A program made the position numbers and the translations under genes. DNA of 58,495 nucleotides from assembly GCF_001006805.1 (NCBI RefSeq), contig NZ_LN811351.1:574098-632592 (forward strand), written 5' to 3'. The notes below the pieces were generated by a model. That model did not search any database and was not told the origin of the DNA. It saw nothing but the letters and a program-made list of their open reading frames with translations. Positions 1-9,460 of this stretch are shown here, in pieces (the stretch's first letter is position 1; every line of letters starts with the position of its first letter). The DNA is from Microvirga massiliensis. GTDB taxonomy: Bacteria; Pseudomonadota; Alphaproteobacteria; Rhizobiales; Beijerinckiaceae.

Positions 1-278
1 CAAGCGGGCGGCCGCCTGACAGGGCACAAACCTCGCGCCGGAATGGAGCAGACCGCATGCGATCTCGCTCCGCCCTTGGCTGCCCGACGCTTCGGGCCCG
101 CGGCATCCGCTCACGGGCCCGAAGCCTATTCGAGATCCCCTGGCGACTTCCTCATCTGACGCGCGGGCTCGTTTCCGCAAGAACGGGATCGCTCAGGCGC
201 TGGCCTGCCGATCCATGTGGCCGCAAAAGCTTCGCCGGAACAGTGCTTCTTTCTTGGGCGGATCTCGATAATACAGCG
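1..278. other. left-edge stretch without a recognised gene
   Basis: Short open frames exist on both strands but none shows a ribosome-binding site or a familiar protein pattern. The window edge cuts the region, so an upstream neighbour cannot be judged. The promoter and operator of the following GntR-oxc-frc unit begin at the right end of this stretch. Confidence 0.5.
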
Positions 279-304
279 TTGACACTTGGTATTTGGTATG
301 CCAA
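279..304 (+). promoter_or_regulatory. promoter with GntR-type operator, site 1
   Basis: A TTGACA -35-like hexamer at 279-284 is followed by two tandem TTGGTAT heptamers (286-292, 293-299), the second extending to the near-palindrome TTGGTATGCCAA (293-304). The 15-bp core GTATTTGGTATGCCA at 289-303 recurs, with at most two substitutions, at four other places in the window. The element fills the spacer between -35 and -10, so binding there would be expected to block transcription. It precedes the GntR-oxc-frc unit, which suggests autoregulation by an FCD-type GntR protein. The assignment to a particular regulator is inference. Confidence 0.7.
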
Positions 305-331
305 CTTCATTAGACCAGATGTCAGAACGCA

Positions 332-1069
332 TTGGATAGACGCGTGACCGAGATCGAGACAGACACGCTGTCGAGCGACGCCGGAGGTTCCGGCCTCGTG
401 ATCACGCGACTTCCGGTCGAGACCAGCTATAAGGACAAGGCTTATGCGGCCCTGAAGAGGGCCATCAGCCAGATGGATCTCTACAACTCGCCGGACCCAA
501 TCAGGCTGGATGAGCGCGAGCTGTCGGAGCGCCTAGGCGTCAGCCGGACCCCAATCCGCGAAGCCATCGCGATGCTCGAGCGCGAAGGATTTGTGAAGAC
601 CATGCCGCGCCGCGGCATCCATGTCGTCCGCAAGACAAAGCGCGAAATCATCGAGATGATTCACGCCTGGGCCGCGCTCGAAAGCATGGCGGCCCGGCTC
701 ATTGCGCGTGATGCCTCCAATGAAGAGATCGCGGAGCTGCGGGCGTTGTTCGACAGCTTCACCGATGCTCATGCGGCGGCTGATCGTGTCGAGGAATATT
801 CGGCAGCAAACGTCGCCTTCCATCAGGGCCTGATCCGCTTGAGCGGCTCGCAACTGCTCGTGGACCTGACCGACAATCTGTTCCTGCACGTGCGGGCGAT
901 CCGTCACCGGACGATCTTCGAGCACGACAGGGCCCGGCGCTCGATCGAGGAGCACATGGGCATCATCGAGGCGCTCGAAGCGCGCGATGTGGAATTGGCC
1001 GAGCGGCTCGCGCGCGAGCACACGCTTCGGCTGGGAGAGCATGTCGAGCGCCATCTGGTTCTCGACTGA
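332..1069 (+). CDS. GntR family (FCD subfamily) transcriptional regulator, oxalate locus copy 1
   Basis: This is a DNA-binding regulator of the FadR/FCD type. The winged helix-turn-helix spans about residues 35-98, with the typical run [11 protein letters not shown] in the recognition helix. An all-helical FCD ligand-binding domain fills residues 105-235 and carries the conserved histidines (FHQ, EHM, EHT) that usually bind a metal and a carboxylate effector. The start is uncertain: TTG at 332 gives 245 residues, GTG at 344 gives 241, and neither has a strong ribosome-binding site. It lies 44 bases before oxc on the same strand, and a strong operator-like element precedes it. A close paralog is encoded on the other side of frc. 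The effector is probably oxalate or a CoA thioester of the pathway; that is inference. Confidence 0.9.
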   Translation: MDRRVTEIETDTLSSDAGGSGLVITRLPVETSYKDKAYAALKRAISQMDLYNSPDPIRLDERELSERLGVSRTPIREAIAMLEREGFVKTMPRRGIHVVRKTKREIIEMIHAWAALESMAARLIARDASNEEIAELRALFDSFTDAHAAADRVEEYSAANVAFHQGLIRLSGSQLLVDLTDNLFLHVRAIRHRTIFEHDRARRSIEEHMGIIEALEARDVELAERLAREHTLRLGEHVERHLVLD

Positions 1070-1112
1070 GACGTCAATCTTCAACGAAACTCTGATGGGA
1101 GGCAGCAGGACC

Positions 1113-2885
1113 ATGAATTCGATGGCAGTGAAGGAGCGAGATGCTTCCGCTGGCGGCGTGGAGATCTCTAAGGCGGACGACATGCAGCAGCATGCGCTGA
1201 CGGATGGCTTTCACCTCGTCATTGATGCGCTCAAGCTCAACGGCATCAATACGATCTATGATGTGCCCGGCATTCCGATCTCGGATCTGCTCCGCATGGC
1301 GCAGGCCGAAGGCATGCGGGTTATTTCGTTCCGGCACGAGCAGAACGCCGGAAATGCCGCTGCGATCGCCGGCTTTCTGACGAAGAAGCCCGGCGTCTGC
1401 ATGACGGTGTCGGCTCCGGGCTTCCTCAATGGCCTGACGGCGCTGGCCAATGCCACCACCAATTGCTGGCCGATGATCCTGATCAGCGGCTCGTCGGAGC
1501 GCGAGATCGTCGACCTGCAGCAGGGCGACTACGAAGAGATGGACCAGCTGGCCATTGCCAAGCCCCTCTGCAAGGCGGCTTTCCGCATATTGCATGCCGA
1601 GGACATCGGCATCGGCGTGGCGCGCGCGATCCGCGCGGCCGTTTCGGGCCGTCCGGGCGGCGTCTATCTCGACCTGCCGGCGAAGCTGCTCGGACAGGTC
1701 ATGGATGCAGCGGCTGGGCAGAAGTCGCTCGTCAAGGTCATCGATCCGGCGCCTGCCCAGATTCCCGCTCCGTCGGCCATCCAGCGTGCTCTCGACGTGC
1801 TGAAGAGCGCCAAGCGTCCCCTGATCATCCTCGGCAAAGGCGCGGCGTACGCGCAGGTCGATGACGAGATCCGCGCCCTGGTCGAGAAGAGCGGCATTCC
1901 GTTCCTCCAGATGAGCATGGCCAAGGGCCTCCTGCCCGACACGCATCCGCAGTCCGCAGGTGCGGCACGCTCGACGGTGCTGAAGCAATCCGATGTCGTG
2001 CTCCTGATCGGCGCCCGCCTCAACTGGCTTCTGTCGCACGGGAAGGGCAAGACCTGGGGCGAGCCTGGAACGCAGAAGTTCATCCAGATCGACATCGAGC
2101 CGCGGGAGATGGACAGCAACGTCGAGATCGCGGCTCCCGTCGTCGGTGACATCGGCTCCTGCGTATCCGCGCTTCTCGCGGCTATGGGCAACAATTGGGC
2201 CCCACCGCCGGCCGAGTGGATTGCCACCATTTCCGAGAAGAAGGAAGCCAATATCGCCAAGATGGCGTCGAGGCTGAAGAAGAACTCGATGCCGATGGAC
2301 TTCCACAGCGCGCTCGGTTTGCTGCGCACCGTCATCAAAGAGCGCCCGGATGCCATCCTCGTCAACGAGGGCGCCAACACGCTCGATCTCGCTCGCGGCG
2401 TCATCGACATGTATCAGCCGCGCAAGCGCCTCGACGTCGGCACCTGGGGTGTCATGGGCATTGGTATGGGCTTCGCGGTCGCGGCGGCCGTGGAGACCGG
2501 CAAGCCCGTGCTCGCCATCGAAGGGGACAGCGCCTTCGGCTTCTCCGGCATGGAGGTTGAAACCATCTGCCGGTACAACCTGCCGGTCTGCATCGTCATC
2601 TTCAACAATAACGGCATCTACAAGGGCACCGACGTCAACCCGACAGGCGGTCCCGACGTCGCGCCCATGGTCTTCGTCAAGGATGCTCGTTACGACAAGA
2701 TGATGGAGGCGTTCGGCGGCGTCGGCGTCCATGTCACGACGCCGGACGAGCTGTACCGCGCCGTCAGCGAGGCGATGGACTCCGGTAAGCCGACCCTCGT
2801 AAACGCCGTGATCGACCCGGCAGCCGGCAGCGAGAGCGGCAACATCGGCAGCCTCAACCCGCAAAGCGCGCTGACCAAGAAGTAA
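1113..2885 (+). CDS. oxc: oxalyl-CoA decarboxylase (thiamine diphosphate dependent)
   Basis: It decarboxylates oxalyl-CoA to formyl-CoA and CO2 in the cytoplasm. The 590-residue protein has the three-domain layout of the acetolactate-synthase superfamily. The thiamine-activating glutamate lies in [13 protein letters not shown] (about residue 76), and the diphosphate/Mg site is GDSAFGFSG (about 471) followed by NNNGIY (about 498). Length and motifs match characterised oxalyl-CoA decarboxylases (about 565-590 residues) better than acetolactate synthase, and the adjacent formyl-CoA transferase gene supports the call. ATG 1113 is chosen because GGGAGG and AGGA lie just upstream; the frame is open further back, but that part overlaps the preceding gene. 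It is probably cotranscribed with the GntR gene and frc. Confidence 0.96.
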   Translation: MNSMAVKERDASAGGVEISKADDMQQHALTDGFHLVIDALKLNGINTIYDVPGIPISDLLRMAQAEGMRVISFRHEQNAGNAAAIAGFLTKKPGVCMTVSAPGFLNGLTALANATTNCWPMILISGSSEREIVDLQQGDYEEMDQLAIAKPLCKAAFRILHAEDIGIGVARAIRAAVSGRPGGVYLDLPAKLLGQVMDAAAGQKSLVKVIDPAPAQIPAPSAIQRALDVLKSAKRPLIILGKGAAYAQVDDEIRALVEKSGIPFLQMSMAKGLLPDTHPQSAGAARSTVLKQSDVVLLIGARLNWLLSHGKGKTWGEPGTQKFIQIDIEPREMDSNVEIAAPVVGDIGSCVSALLAAMGNNWAPPPAEWIATISEKKEANIAKMASRLKKNSMPMDFHSALGLLRTVIKERPDAILVNEGANTLDLARGVIDMYQPRKRLDVGTWGVMGIGMGFAVAAAVETGKPVLAIEGDSAFGFSGMEVETICRYNLPVCIVIFNNNGIYKGTDVNPTGGPDVAPMVFVKDARYDKMMEAFGGVGVHVTTPDELYRAVSEAMDSGKPTLVNAVIDPAAGSESGNIGSLNPQSALTKK

Positions 2886-2923
2886 GCCGCCCAACCAGCC
2901 ATTTCTCATCAGGGAGAGACACG

Positions 2924-4198
2924 ATGAAAGCTCTCGAAGGCGTCCGTATCCTCGATTTCACCCACGTTCAGTCCGGGCCGACCTGCACGCAGCTGCTGGC
3001 CTGGTTCGGCGCTGATGTCATTAAGGTGGAGCGCCCCGGAACGGGTGACATCACGCGCGGCCAGCTGCGCGATATCCCCAACGTGGACAGCCTCTATTTC
3101 ACGATGCTGAACCACAACAAGCGATCGATCACGCTCGACACCAAGAACCCGAAAGGGAAGGAGGTTCTCGAGGGACTCATCCGCACCTGCGACGTGCTCG
3201 TCGAGAACTTCGCACCGGGTGTCCTCGACCGCATGGGGCTCACCTGGGCGCGCATCCAGGAACTCAACCCGAAGATGATCGTCGCCTCGATCAAGGGGTT
3301 CGGCCCCGGTGATTACGAGGATTGCAAGGTCTACGAGAACGTCGCGCAGTGCGCCGGCGGTTCCGCTTCGACGACGGGTTTCCGGGATGGCCCGCCGCTC
3401 GTGACGGGTGCCCAGATCGGCGACTCCGGCACTGGTCTGCACCTCGCGCTTGGCATCGTCACCGCGCTCTTCCATCGCACGAAGACCGGTCGCGGGCAGA
3501 GGGTCAACTGCGCCATGCAGGACGGCGTCCTGAATCTCTGCCGGGTGAAGCTGCGCGATCAGCAGCGTCTAGCCCACGGGCCGCTGAAGGAATACAGCCA
3601 GTTCGGCGAAGGCATTCCGTTCGGCGATGCAGTTCCGCGTGCCGGCAACGACTCGGGTGGTGGTCAGCCGGGACGGATCTTGAAGTGCAAGGGCTGGGAG
3701 ACCGATCCCAACGCCTACATCTACTTCATCACCCAGGCGCCAGTCTGGGAAGCGATCTGTGACGTGATCGGCGAGCCGGAATGGAAGACCCATCCGGACT
3801 ATGCGACGCCGCCGGCTCGGCTCCCGCGCTTGAACGAGATCTTCGGGCGGATCGAGCAGTGGACCATGACCAAGGATAAGTTCGAGGCCATGGACATCCT
3901 CAACAAATACGACATCCCCTGCGGCCCGATTTTGTCGATGAAGGAGATCGCCGAGGACAAGTCATTGCGGGCGACCGGAACGGTCGTAGAGGTCGATCAT
4001 CCCACACGCGGGAAGTACCTCTCGGTCGGCAACCCGATCAAGCTGTCCGACAGCCCGAGCGAGGTCGTTCGCTCGCCGCTGCTCGGTGAGCACACCGACG
4101 AGATCCTCCGGGAAGTCCTGAAATATACTGAGGAGCAGATCTCTGAGATCGAAGCTTCGGGTGCAACCGGCGCGGCGCCTCGCATGGCGGCCGAGTAA
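2924..4198 (+). CDS. frc: formyl-CoA:oxalate CoA-transferase (class III CoA-transferase)
   Basis: It moves CoA from formyl-CoA to oxalate, giving oxalyl-CoA for Oxc and releasing formate. The 424-residue length is that of the family. The catalytic aspartate sits in QIGDSGTG (Asp167, equivalent to Asp169 of known Frc proteins). The family run [18 protein letters not shown] is close to that of the E. coli homologue YfdW. A GGGAGAG ribosome-binding site lies ahead of ATG 2924, 38 bases after the oxc stop. It closes the probable GntR-oxc-frc operon, and a hairpin follows it. A related transferase using another acyl donor cannot be excluded, but the oxc neighbour makes formyl-CoA the natural partner. 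Confidence 0.95.
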   Translation: MKALEGVRILDFTHVQSGPTCTQLLAWFGADVIKVERPGTGDITRGQLRDIPNVDSLYFTMLNHNKRSITLDTKNPKGKEVLEGLIRTCDVLVENFAPGVLDRMGLTWARIQELNPKMIVASIKGFGPGDYEDCKVYENVAQCAGGSASTTGFRDGPPLVTGAQIGDSGTGLHLALGIVTALFHRTKTGRGQRVNCAMQDGVLNLCRVKLRDQQRLAHGPLKEYSQFGEGIPFGDAVPRAGNDSGGGQPGRILKCKGWETDPNAYIYFITQAPVWEAICDVIGEPEWKTHPDYATPPARLPRLNEIFGRIEQWTMTKDKFEAMDILNKYDIPCGPILSMKEIAEDKSLRATGTVVEVDHPTRGKYLSVGNPIKLSDSPSEVVRSPLLGEHTDEILREVLKYTEEQISEIEASGATGAAPRMAAE

Positions 4199-4219
4199 CA
4201 CCGTCGTTTAGAAGATGGG

Positions 4220-4243
4220 ATGGAGCAGGTTTTCCTGCTCCAT
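4220..4243. terminator. bidirectional hairpin between frc and the second GntR gene
   Basis: A perfect 10-bp stem, ATGGAGCAGG (4220-4229) with CCTGCTCCAT (4234-4243), closes a TTTT loop. It lies between two convergent genes, where a shared terminator is expected. The downstream T-tract is weak on both strands, so termination efficiency is uncertain. Confidence 0.7.
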
Positions 4244-4245
4244 TC

Positions 4246-4947
4246 CTATTCCGCAAATACCCCGTGCTTCGCCACGTGATTGGCGAGGCCGAGCGTGTGG
4301 TCGCGGACGAGGCGTTCCGCTAGGTCGGCATCGTGCGCCTCCAGGGCATCGATGATCTGCATGTGCTCGGCAATGGACCGCGCAGCACGGTTGTCCTGAC
4401 GGAGTGAAACCGTTCGTATGGCCCGGATGTGGATGAACAGGTTCTCGATCATGTCCTCGATGAGCTTGGACCCACCGAGCCTGATGATGGTCTGGTGAAA
4501 TTTGATGTTGGCCTCAGAGTACTCGTTCATGTGTTCCGAGGGCGGCTCGTTCACGAATTCCTGGAACAGCTTCCTAAGTGATTTGATCTGCGAGTCCGTC
4601 GCGTGAGTGGCTGCGAGCCGGGCCGCCATGCTTTCGAGGGCAGCCCAGACGATGATCATCTCGATGATCTCCTTCTTGGACTTGCGCACCAGGAAAATGC
4701 CGCGGCGGGGAACTGCGCGGACGAAGCCCTCCTGCTCCAGCAGGGTCAAGGCTTCCCGAATGGGCGTCCGACTCACGCCGAGTTCCTGGGAGAGCTGGCG
4801 TTCGTCGAGCCGGATGTCCTCGAGCTGGCCATAGATGTCCATCTCGGTGATCGCTTTCTTGAGTGCGTCGTACGCCAGCGTTCGGAGGCTCGCATTCGCC
4901 TCGAGCGGCGTGATGTTCAACTTTGGACGTGACGCCATGAATTCCAC
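4246..4947 (-). CDS. GntR family (FCD subfamily) transcriptional regulator, oxalate locus copy 2
   Basis: This is a second FCD-type GntR regulator (233 residues), clearly paralogous to the one at 332-1069. Shared runs include [17 protein letters not shown] in the winged helix and [19 protein letters not shown] at the start of the effector domain. Conserved FCD histidines are present (FHQ, EHM, DHT). GTG 4947 is chosen because GGAG lies five bases upstream of it; ATG 4938 is the alternative. It is convergent with frc and divergent from the acyl-CoA synthetase gene, whose promoter holds operator site 2 about 200 bases from this start. Which of the two paralogs binds the shared element, and whether they respond to different effectors, cannot be told from sequence. 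Confidence 0.92.
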   Translation of the reverse strand: MEFMASRPKLNITPLEANASLRTLAYDALKKAITEMDIYGQLEDIRLDERQLSQELGVSRTPIREALTLLEQEGFVRAVPRRGIFLVRKSKKEIIEMIIVWAALESMAARLAATHATDSQIKSLRKLFQEFVNEPPSEHMNEYSEANIKFHQTIIRLGGSKLIEDMIENLFIHIRAIRTVSLRQDNRAARSIAEHMQIIDALEAHDADLAERLVRDHTLGLANHVAKHGVFAE

Positions 4948-5127
4948 CGATTCTCCACGTTCGACGGATGCTTCGAGGACGACCCAATGATCGCCCTCCT
5001 GTCGATCGAAGCTATTGATGGCCAGGAATGCCTCTGGCGCAAGCGGAATGCGTCCCGGAATGCGCAGGGCGCCGAGGCACTTTTGCGATCGACCTCACGT
5101 GATCGGCGGACTCGAACCAATTCCCAC

Positions 5128-5162
5128 TTGACATGCACGGTACTTGGCATGCCAAATACCAA
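5128..5162 (+). promoter_or_regulatory. promoter with GntR-type operator, site 2
   Basis: A TTGACA-like -35 hexamer (5128-5133) is followed by the perfect palindrome TTGGCATGCCAA (5144-5155) and an ATACCAA extension (5156-5162). Read on the minus strand it is TTGGTATTTGGCATGCCAA, one base different from site 1 over 19 positions. It lies in the divergent region between the second GntR gene and the acyl-CoA synthetase gene and probably controls the latter, possibly both. Confidence 0.7.
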
Positions 5163-5328
5163 CCACCACACGGCTACGGGCCGGCGTCCGGTCCATCGTT
5201 GCCGCCCGACAGAGGGCGATCCGGAATCCGGACGATCCTGCAGCCGAGTTTGAAGCAAGTACCTGGTGTGGATCGAAGCGCGTGCCGTCGACCACACCCA
5301 GAGAGAAGTGGACGCAGGAGGAATTCAG

Positions 5329-7500
5329 ATGGCTCAAGGCGCTTTGAAAATGCAGTCTCAGGACAGTACGTCGGGTGACGCCCACTCTGTAGTTCGCAAA
5401 GTACTGGATCGGGTCAAGGCCGATGGCCGCACCGCCCTCACGGCCCCGGAAGGCAAGATCGTTTGTGACGCATACGGGATCCCGGTCCCGAAGGAGGGGG
5501 TCGCCAGCTCGGCACAGGAGGCGGTGAGCCTCGCAGAGGGAATGGGCTTCCCGGTCGTGCTGAAGATCGTCTCTCCCGACATCCTGCACAAGACGGAAGC
5601 GGGGGGCGTTCTTGTTGGGCTGAAGAGTGCCGATGAGGTCTCCAAGGGCTATGAGACGATCCTCTCGAACGCCAAGAAGTACAAGGCCGACGCCAAGATC
5701 GAAGGCGTGCAGGTTCAGCAGATGCTGAAGGGCGGGACCGAGGTGATCATCGGATCGATCACCGATGGCTCGTTCGGAAAGCTCGTGGCATTCGGTCTCG
5801 GCGGCGTCCTCGTCGAGGTCCTCAAGGACATCACCTTCCGCCTCGCGCCGGCGACACGTGAGGACGCGCTGTCCATGCTCGACGGCATCCAAGCTGCCGA
5901 GATGCTCCACGGCGTTCGCGGCGGCGACCCGGTGAACCGGGAGGCACTGGCCGACATCATCGTCAAGGTCTCGCAGCTCGTCACCGATTTCCCCGAGATC
6001 ACGGAACTCGATCTCAACCCCGTCTTCGCGACGAAAGCCGATGCGACCGCCGCGGACGTGCGGATCGTCGTCGACTTCGAAGTGAAGCAGAAGCCGGCTG
6101 GGCGCAGCCGGGAAGAGGTCGTCAAGGGCATGAACCGGATCATGCGCCCCGACGCCGTCGCCGTGATCGGCGCCTCGTCGGAGGACGGCAAGATCGGCAA
6201 CTCCGTGATGAAGAATCTCATCAACGGCGGCTACAAGGGCAAGATCTATCCGATCCACCCCAAGGCCGACGAGATCATGGGCATCAAGGCCTACAAGTCG
6301 GTCAAGGACGTGCCCGGTGAGATCGACGTTGCGGTCTTCGCGATCCCGGCCAAGTTCGTGGCCGGCGCACTCACCGAATGTGGCGAGAAGGGCATTCCGG
6401 GCGCGGTCCTGATTCCGTCGGGCTTTGCCGAAACCGGCAACGTCGAGGGCCAGGAAGAGCTCCAGGAGATCGGCCGGAAGTACAACATTCGCCTGATGGG
6501 GCCGAACATCTACGGCTTCTACTACATGGAGAAGAACCTTTGCGCGACCTTCTGCACGCCGTTCGATGTGCAGGGCAAGGCGGCGCTGTCGTCCCAGTCG
6601 GGCGGCATCGGCATGGCGATCATCGGCTTCTCGCGCTCCACGAAGATGGGCGTGTCGGCGATCGTCGGGCTCGGCAACAAGTCCGATATCGACGAGGATG
6701 ATCTCCTCGACTTCTTCGAGCAGGACGATTCCACGCAAGTCATCGCGCAGCACTGCGAGGATCTGAAGGACGGCCGTGCCTTCGCTGAGGCAGCGAAGCG
6801 TGTCTCGAAGAAGAAGCCCGTAATCGTGCTCAAGGCGGGCCGCACCTCCGCGGGTGCGAAGGCCGCGAGCTCGCATACGGGTGCCCTCGCCGGAAACGAC
6901 AAGATCTACGAGGACGTGTTCAAGCAGGCTGGCGTCATCCGCGCCCGCTCGCTGCGGCAGCTCCTCGAGTTCGCGCGCGGCGTGCCGGTCCTGCCGACGC
7001 CGAAGGGCGAGAACGTCCTGATCATCACCGGCGCCGGTGGTTCGGGCGTGCTTCTGTCCGACGCGGTGGTCGATAACGGCCTCAACCTGATGACGATGCC
7101 CGACGACCTCGACGCCGCCTTCCGGAAGTTCATCCCGCCGTTCGGTGCCGCCGGCAATCCGGTCGACATCACGGGCGGCGAGCCGCCGACGACATACAAG
7201 AACACGATCAAGCTCGGCCTCGAAGACGATCGGATTCACTCGATCATCCTGGGCTACTGGCACACGATCATCACCCCGCCGATGACCTTTGCGAAGCTCG
7301 TCGTCGAGGTGAAGGAAGAGATGAAGGCGAAAGGCATCGAGAAGCCCATCGTCGCCTCGCTGGCGGGCGACGTGCAGGTGGAAGAGGCCGCCGAGTATCT
7401 CTACCAGAATGGTGTGCCCGCGTACGCCTACTCGACCGAGCTTCCGGTCGAAGTGCTCGGCGCCAAGTACAAGTGGGCGCGCGGCGCAGGCCTTCTCTGA
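5329..7500 (+). CDS. ADP-forming acyl-CoA synthetase (NDP-forming acyl-CoA ligase, fused beta-alpha)
   Basis: This 723-residue protein belongs to the acetate-CoA ligase (ADP-forming)/succinyl-CoA synthetase superfamily. An ATP-grasp (beta) part occupies about residues 20-235, with FPVVLKIVSPDILHKTEAGG. A CoA-binding Rossmann domain follows from about 262 (DAVAVIGASSEDGKIGN), then the ligase domains with the phospho-histidine loop SSHTGALAGN (His about 516). ATG 5329 has a perfect AGGAGG seven bases upstream; the frame is open earlier, but that part is probably untranslated leader. The promoter carries operator site 2, so it belongs to the oxalate regulon. In the reverse direction it could split an acyl-CoA such as formyl-CoA with ATP gain, or it could activate oxalate or formate directly; the substrate is inference. 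Confidence 0.9.
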   Translation: MAQGALKMQSQDSTSGDAHSVVRKVLDRVKADGRTALTAPEGKIVCDAYGIPVPKEGVASSAQEAVSLAEGMGFPVVLKIVSPDILHKTEAGGVLVGLKSADEVSKGYETILSNAKKYKADAKIEGVQVQQMLKGGTEVIIGSITDGSFGKLVAFGLGGVLVEVLKDITFRLAPATREDALSMLDGIQAAEMLHGVRGGDPVNREALADIIVKVSQLVTDFPEITELDLNPVFATKADATAADVRIVVDFEVKQKPAGRSREEVVKGMNRIMRPDAVAVIGASSEDGKIGNSVMKNLINGGYKGKIYPIHPKADEIMGIKAYKSVKDVPGEIDVAVFAIPAKFVAGALTECGEKGIPGAVLIPSGFAETGNVEGQEELQEIGRKYNIRLMGPNIYGFYYMEKNLCATFCTPFDVQGKAALSSQSGGIGMAIIGFSRSTKMGVSAIVGLGNKSDIDEDDLLDFFEQDDSTQVIAQHCEDLKDGRAFAEAAKRVSKKKPVIVLKAGRTSAGAKAASSHTGALAGNDKIYEDVFKQAGVIRARSLRQLLEFARGVPVLPTPKGENVLIITGAGGSGVLLSDAVVDNGLNLMTMPDDLDAAFRKFIPPFGAAGNPVDITGGEPPTTYKNTIKLGLEDDRIHSIILGYWHTIITPPMTFAKLVVEVKEEMKAKGIEKPIVASLAGDVQVEEAAEYLYQNGVPAYAYSTELPVEVLGAKYKWARGAGLL

Positions 7501-7520
7501 GAAGCTTGCTTGAACAACAA

Positions 7521-7546
7521 CGCCGCCCCGGCTATCCGGGGCGGCG
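7521..7546 (+). other. strong intercistronic hairpin
   Basis: CGCCGCCCCGG (7521-7531), loop CTAT, then CCGGGGCGGCG (7536-7546) form an 11-bp all-GC stem. No T-tract follows, so it is more likely an mRNA-processing or 3'-end-stabilising structure, or a weak attenuator, than a classical terminator. It separates the acyl-CoA synthetase gene from the formate dehydrogenase genes. Confidence 0.6.
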
Positions 7547-7573
7547 AATGCGCTCCGGCCCGGCAGGTTTGTC

Positions 7574-9367
7574 ATGAACATTCACAACCCGCGACCCCTT
7601 CCTCCGAACGAACGGCCGGCCCGCGCCATTCATCCGGGCTCCGGGCGGCGAAAGACGCGTGACGCGCCGAAAGGCCGCCAGGTTGACCAGCAATCGCTCG
7701 AGGAGGTGAGGGCGCTCCTGGACGATCGCCCACGCAGGGCCGACCTGCTGATCGAGCACCTTCATCTGCTGCAGGATCATTATGGTGGCCTGCATGCGCG
7801 GCATCTTGCAGCGCTCGCGATGGAGATGCGCCTCGCCCTGGTCGAGGTGTATGAAGTCGCCTCGTTCTATGCCCACTTCGACATTGTCATGGATGACGAG
7901 CAGGCCCCGCCGCCGATTACAGTGCGGGTCTGCGACAGCCTGAGCTGCGCGCTCGCGGGCGCGGAAACCCTGCTGGCATCGCTGCAGGACAACCTTTCTC
8001 CGGGAGTCCGGGTCGTCCGTGCGCCCTGCATGGGCGCCTGCCACCAAGCCCCTGCCGTCGCTATCGGTCATGCGCTTCACGAGCATGCAACCGTCGAAAG
8101 CGTGGCCCAGGCCATTTCGGCCGGGAACACGCATCCGCACATCCCGGATCACATCGATTTCGATCAGTATCGGGCCGGTGGCGGGTATGAGCTCCTGCTC
8201 GATTGCCTCGAGGGGCGCCGGTCGATCGAGGACGTCGTCAAGGCACTCGAGGATTCCAATCTCCGCGGCCTTGGCGGAGCGGGCTTCCCAACTGGACGCA
8301 AGTGGCGTTTCGTTCGTGCCGAGCCGGGCCCGCGCCTCATGGCTGTCAATGCGGACGAGGGCGAGCCGGGCACCTTCAAGGATCGTCACTATCTCGAAAC
8401 CGATCCACACCGCTTTCTGGAGGGCATGCTGATCGGCGCTTTGGCCGTCGAGGCAGAGGCGGTCTACATCTACCTCCGCGACGAATATCCGCAGATCCGG
8501 GAGTTGCTGCTCCGCGAAATTCCCAAGGTTCAGGCCGCCGGGCTGTCCCGCCACACGGAGATCCACCTTCGCCGCGGTGCCGGCGCTTATATCTGCGGCG
8601 AGGAATCCGCGATGCTCGAGTCGATCGAGGGCAAGCGGGGACTGCCTCGTCACAAGCCGCCATTCCCGAGCCAAGTCGGCCTCTTCGGGCGCCCGACGCT
8701 GATCAACAACGTCGAAACCCTGTTCTGGGTGCGCGACATCGTCGAGAAGGGAGGGGACTGGTTCGCGAGCCATGGCCGGAACGGCCGCAAGGGATTGCGT
8801 ACCTTCTCGGTCTCGGGGCGCGTGAAGGAGCCGGGCGTCAAGCTGGCTCCAGCCGGGATCACGATCCGCGAACTGATCGACGAGTTCTGCGGCGGAATGC
8901 AGGACGGGCACACCTTCAAGGCCTATCTTCCGGGCGGCGCCTCGGGCGGCATTCTTCCCGCTTCGATGGATGATATTCCGCTCGATTTCGGAACCCTGGA
9001 GTCGCATGGCTGCTTCATCGGTTCTGCGGCGGTCATGGTGCTGTCGGACCAGGACAGCATGCGCGATGTCGCTATCAACCTCATGAAGTTCTTCGAGGAC
9101 GAGAGTTGCGGCCAGTGCACACCCTGCCGCGTCGGAACCGAGAAGGCGGTCGTGCTCATGGAGCGTCCGCAATGGGATGAAGCGCTGCTCAACGAGCTGA
9201 CCCGCGTCATGACCGACGCGTCGATCTGCGGTCTCGGGCAGGCAGCCATGAATCCCGTCAAGCAGGTTCTGAAGCATTTCCGGGATGATTTTACCGCGAG
9301 CGCGGCAGCGGGCTCCGGTTCTGCGCGTGGAGCTGCTCCGGAATCCGGAAAGCCGGCGCGCTACTGA
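7574..9367 (+). CDS. fdhB: NAD-dependent formate dehydrogenase, fused beta/gamma (NuoF-NuoE type) subunit
   Basis: This 597-residue diaphorase subunit takes electrons from the formate-oxidising subunit to NAD+. Residues about 40-190 form a NuoE/FdsG-like thioredoxin-fold [2Fe-2S] domain, with cysteines in VCDSLSC and APCMGAC. Residues about 200-580 are NuoF/FdsB-like: an FMN-binding GGAGFPTGRKW, the NADEGEPGTFKDR loop, and a C-terminal [4Fe-4S] set in SCGQCTPCRVGT plus a later cysteine (SICGLG). The same fusion is known in FDH1 of Methylobacterium extorquens. ATG 7574 follows an AGGT. It lies directly upstream of the catalytic subunit gene. The last 30 residues are Ala/Gly/Ser rich and probably disordered. 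Confidence 0.95.
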   Translation: MNIHNPRPLPPNERPARAIHPGSGRRKTRDAPKGRQVDQQSLEEVRALLDDRPRRADLLIEHLHLLQDHYGGLHARHLAALAMEMRLALVEVYEVASFYAHFDIVMDDEQAPPPITVRVCDSLSCALAGAETLLASLQDNLSPGVRVVRAPCMGACHQAPAVAIGHALHEHATVESVAQAISAGNTHPHIPDHIDFDQYRAGGGYELLLDCLEGRRSIEDVVKALEDSNLRGLGGAGFPTGRKWRFVRAEPGPRLMAVNADEGEPGTFKDRHYLETDPHRFLEGMLIGALAVEAEAVYIYLRDEYPQIRELLLREIPKVQAAGLSRHTEIHLRRGAGAYICGEESAMLESIEGKRGLPRHKPPFPSQVGLFGRPTLINNVETLFWVRDIVEKGGDWFASHGRNGRKGLRTFSVSGRVKEPGVKLAPAGITIRELIDEFCGGMQDGHTFKAYLPGGASGGILPASMDDIPLDFGTLESHGCFIGSAAVMVLSDQDSMRDVAINLMKFFEDESCGQCTPCRVGTEKAVVLMERPQWDEALLNELTRVMTDASICGLGQAAMNPVKQVLKHFRDDFTASAAAGSGSARGAAPESGKPARY

Positions 9368-9373
9368 CACGTG

Positions 9374-9397
9374 CCGGGAGCTGCTGCGGGCTCCCGG
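9374..9397 (+). other. intercistronic hairpin between the formate dehydrogenase genes
   Basis: CCGGGAGC (9374-9381) pairs with GCTCCCGG (9390-9397) around an eight-base loop. No T-tract follows. It lies in the 93-base gap between the beta and alpha subunit genes and may set their relative expression. Confidence 0.5.
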
Positions 9398-9460
9398 ATG
9401 AAATCATGAAACGGAGGCCGTTCGCGATCGGGCAGGATGGCACTCCGGAAGGAGCAGGTC

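Noticed and set aside
1113..2885. Acetolactate synthase as alternative call for the thiamine enzyme
   Set aside because: The neighbouring formyl-CoA transferase gene, the length and the NNNGIYKG end of the thiamine motif fit oxalyl-CoA decarboxylase.
5095..7581. Very long open frame on the minus strand opposite the acyl-CoA synthetase gene
   Set aside because: High-GC genes leave long antisense frames open. The product is Asp/Arg/Leu-rich low-complexity sequence without recognisable domains, while the plus strand has clear catalytic motifs and a ribosome-binding site.
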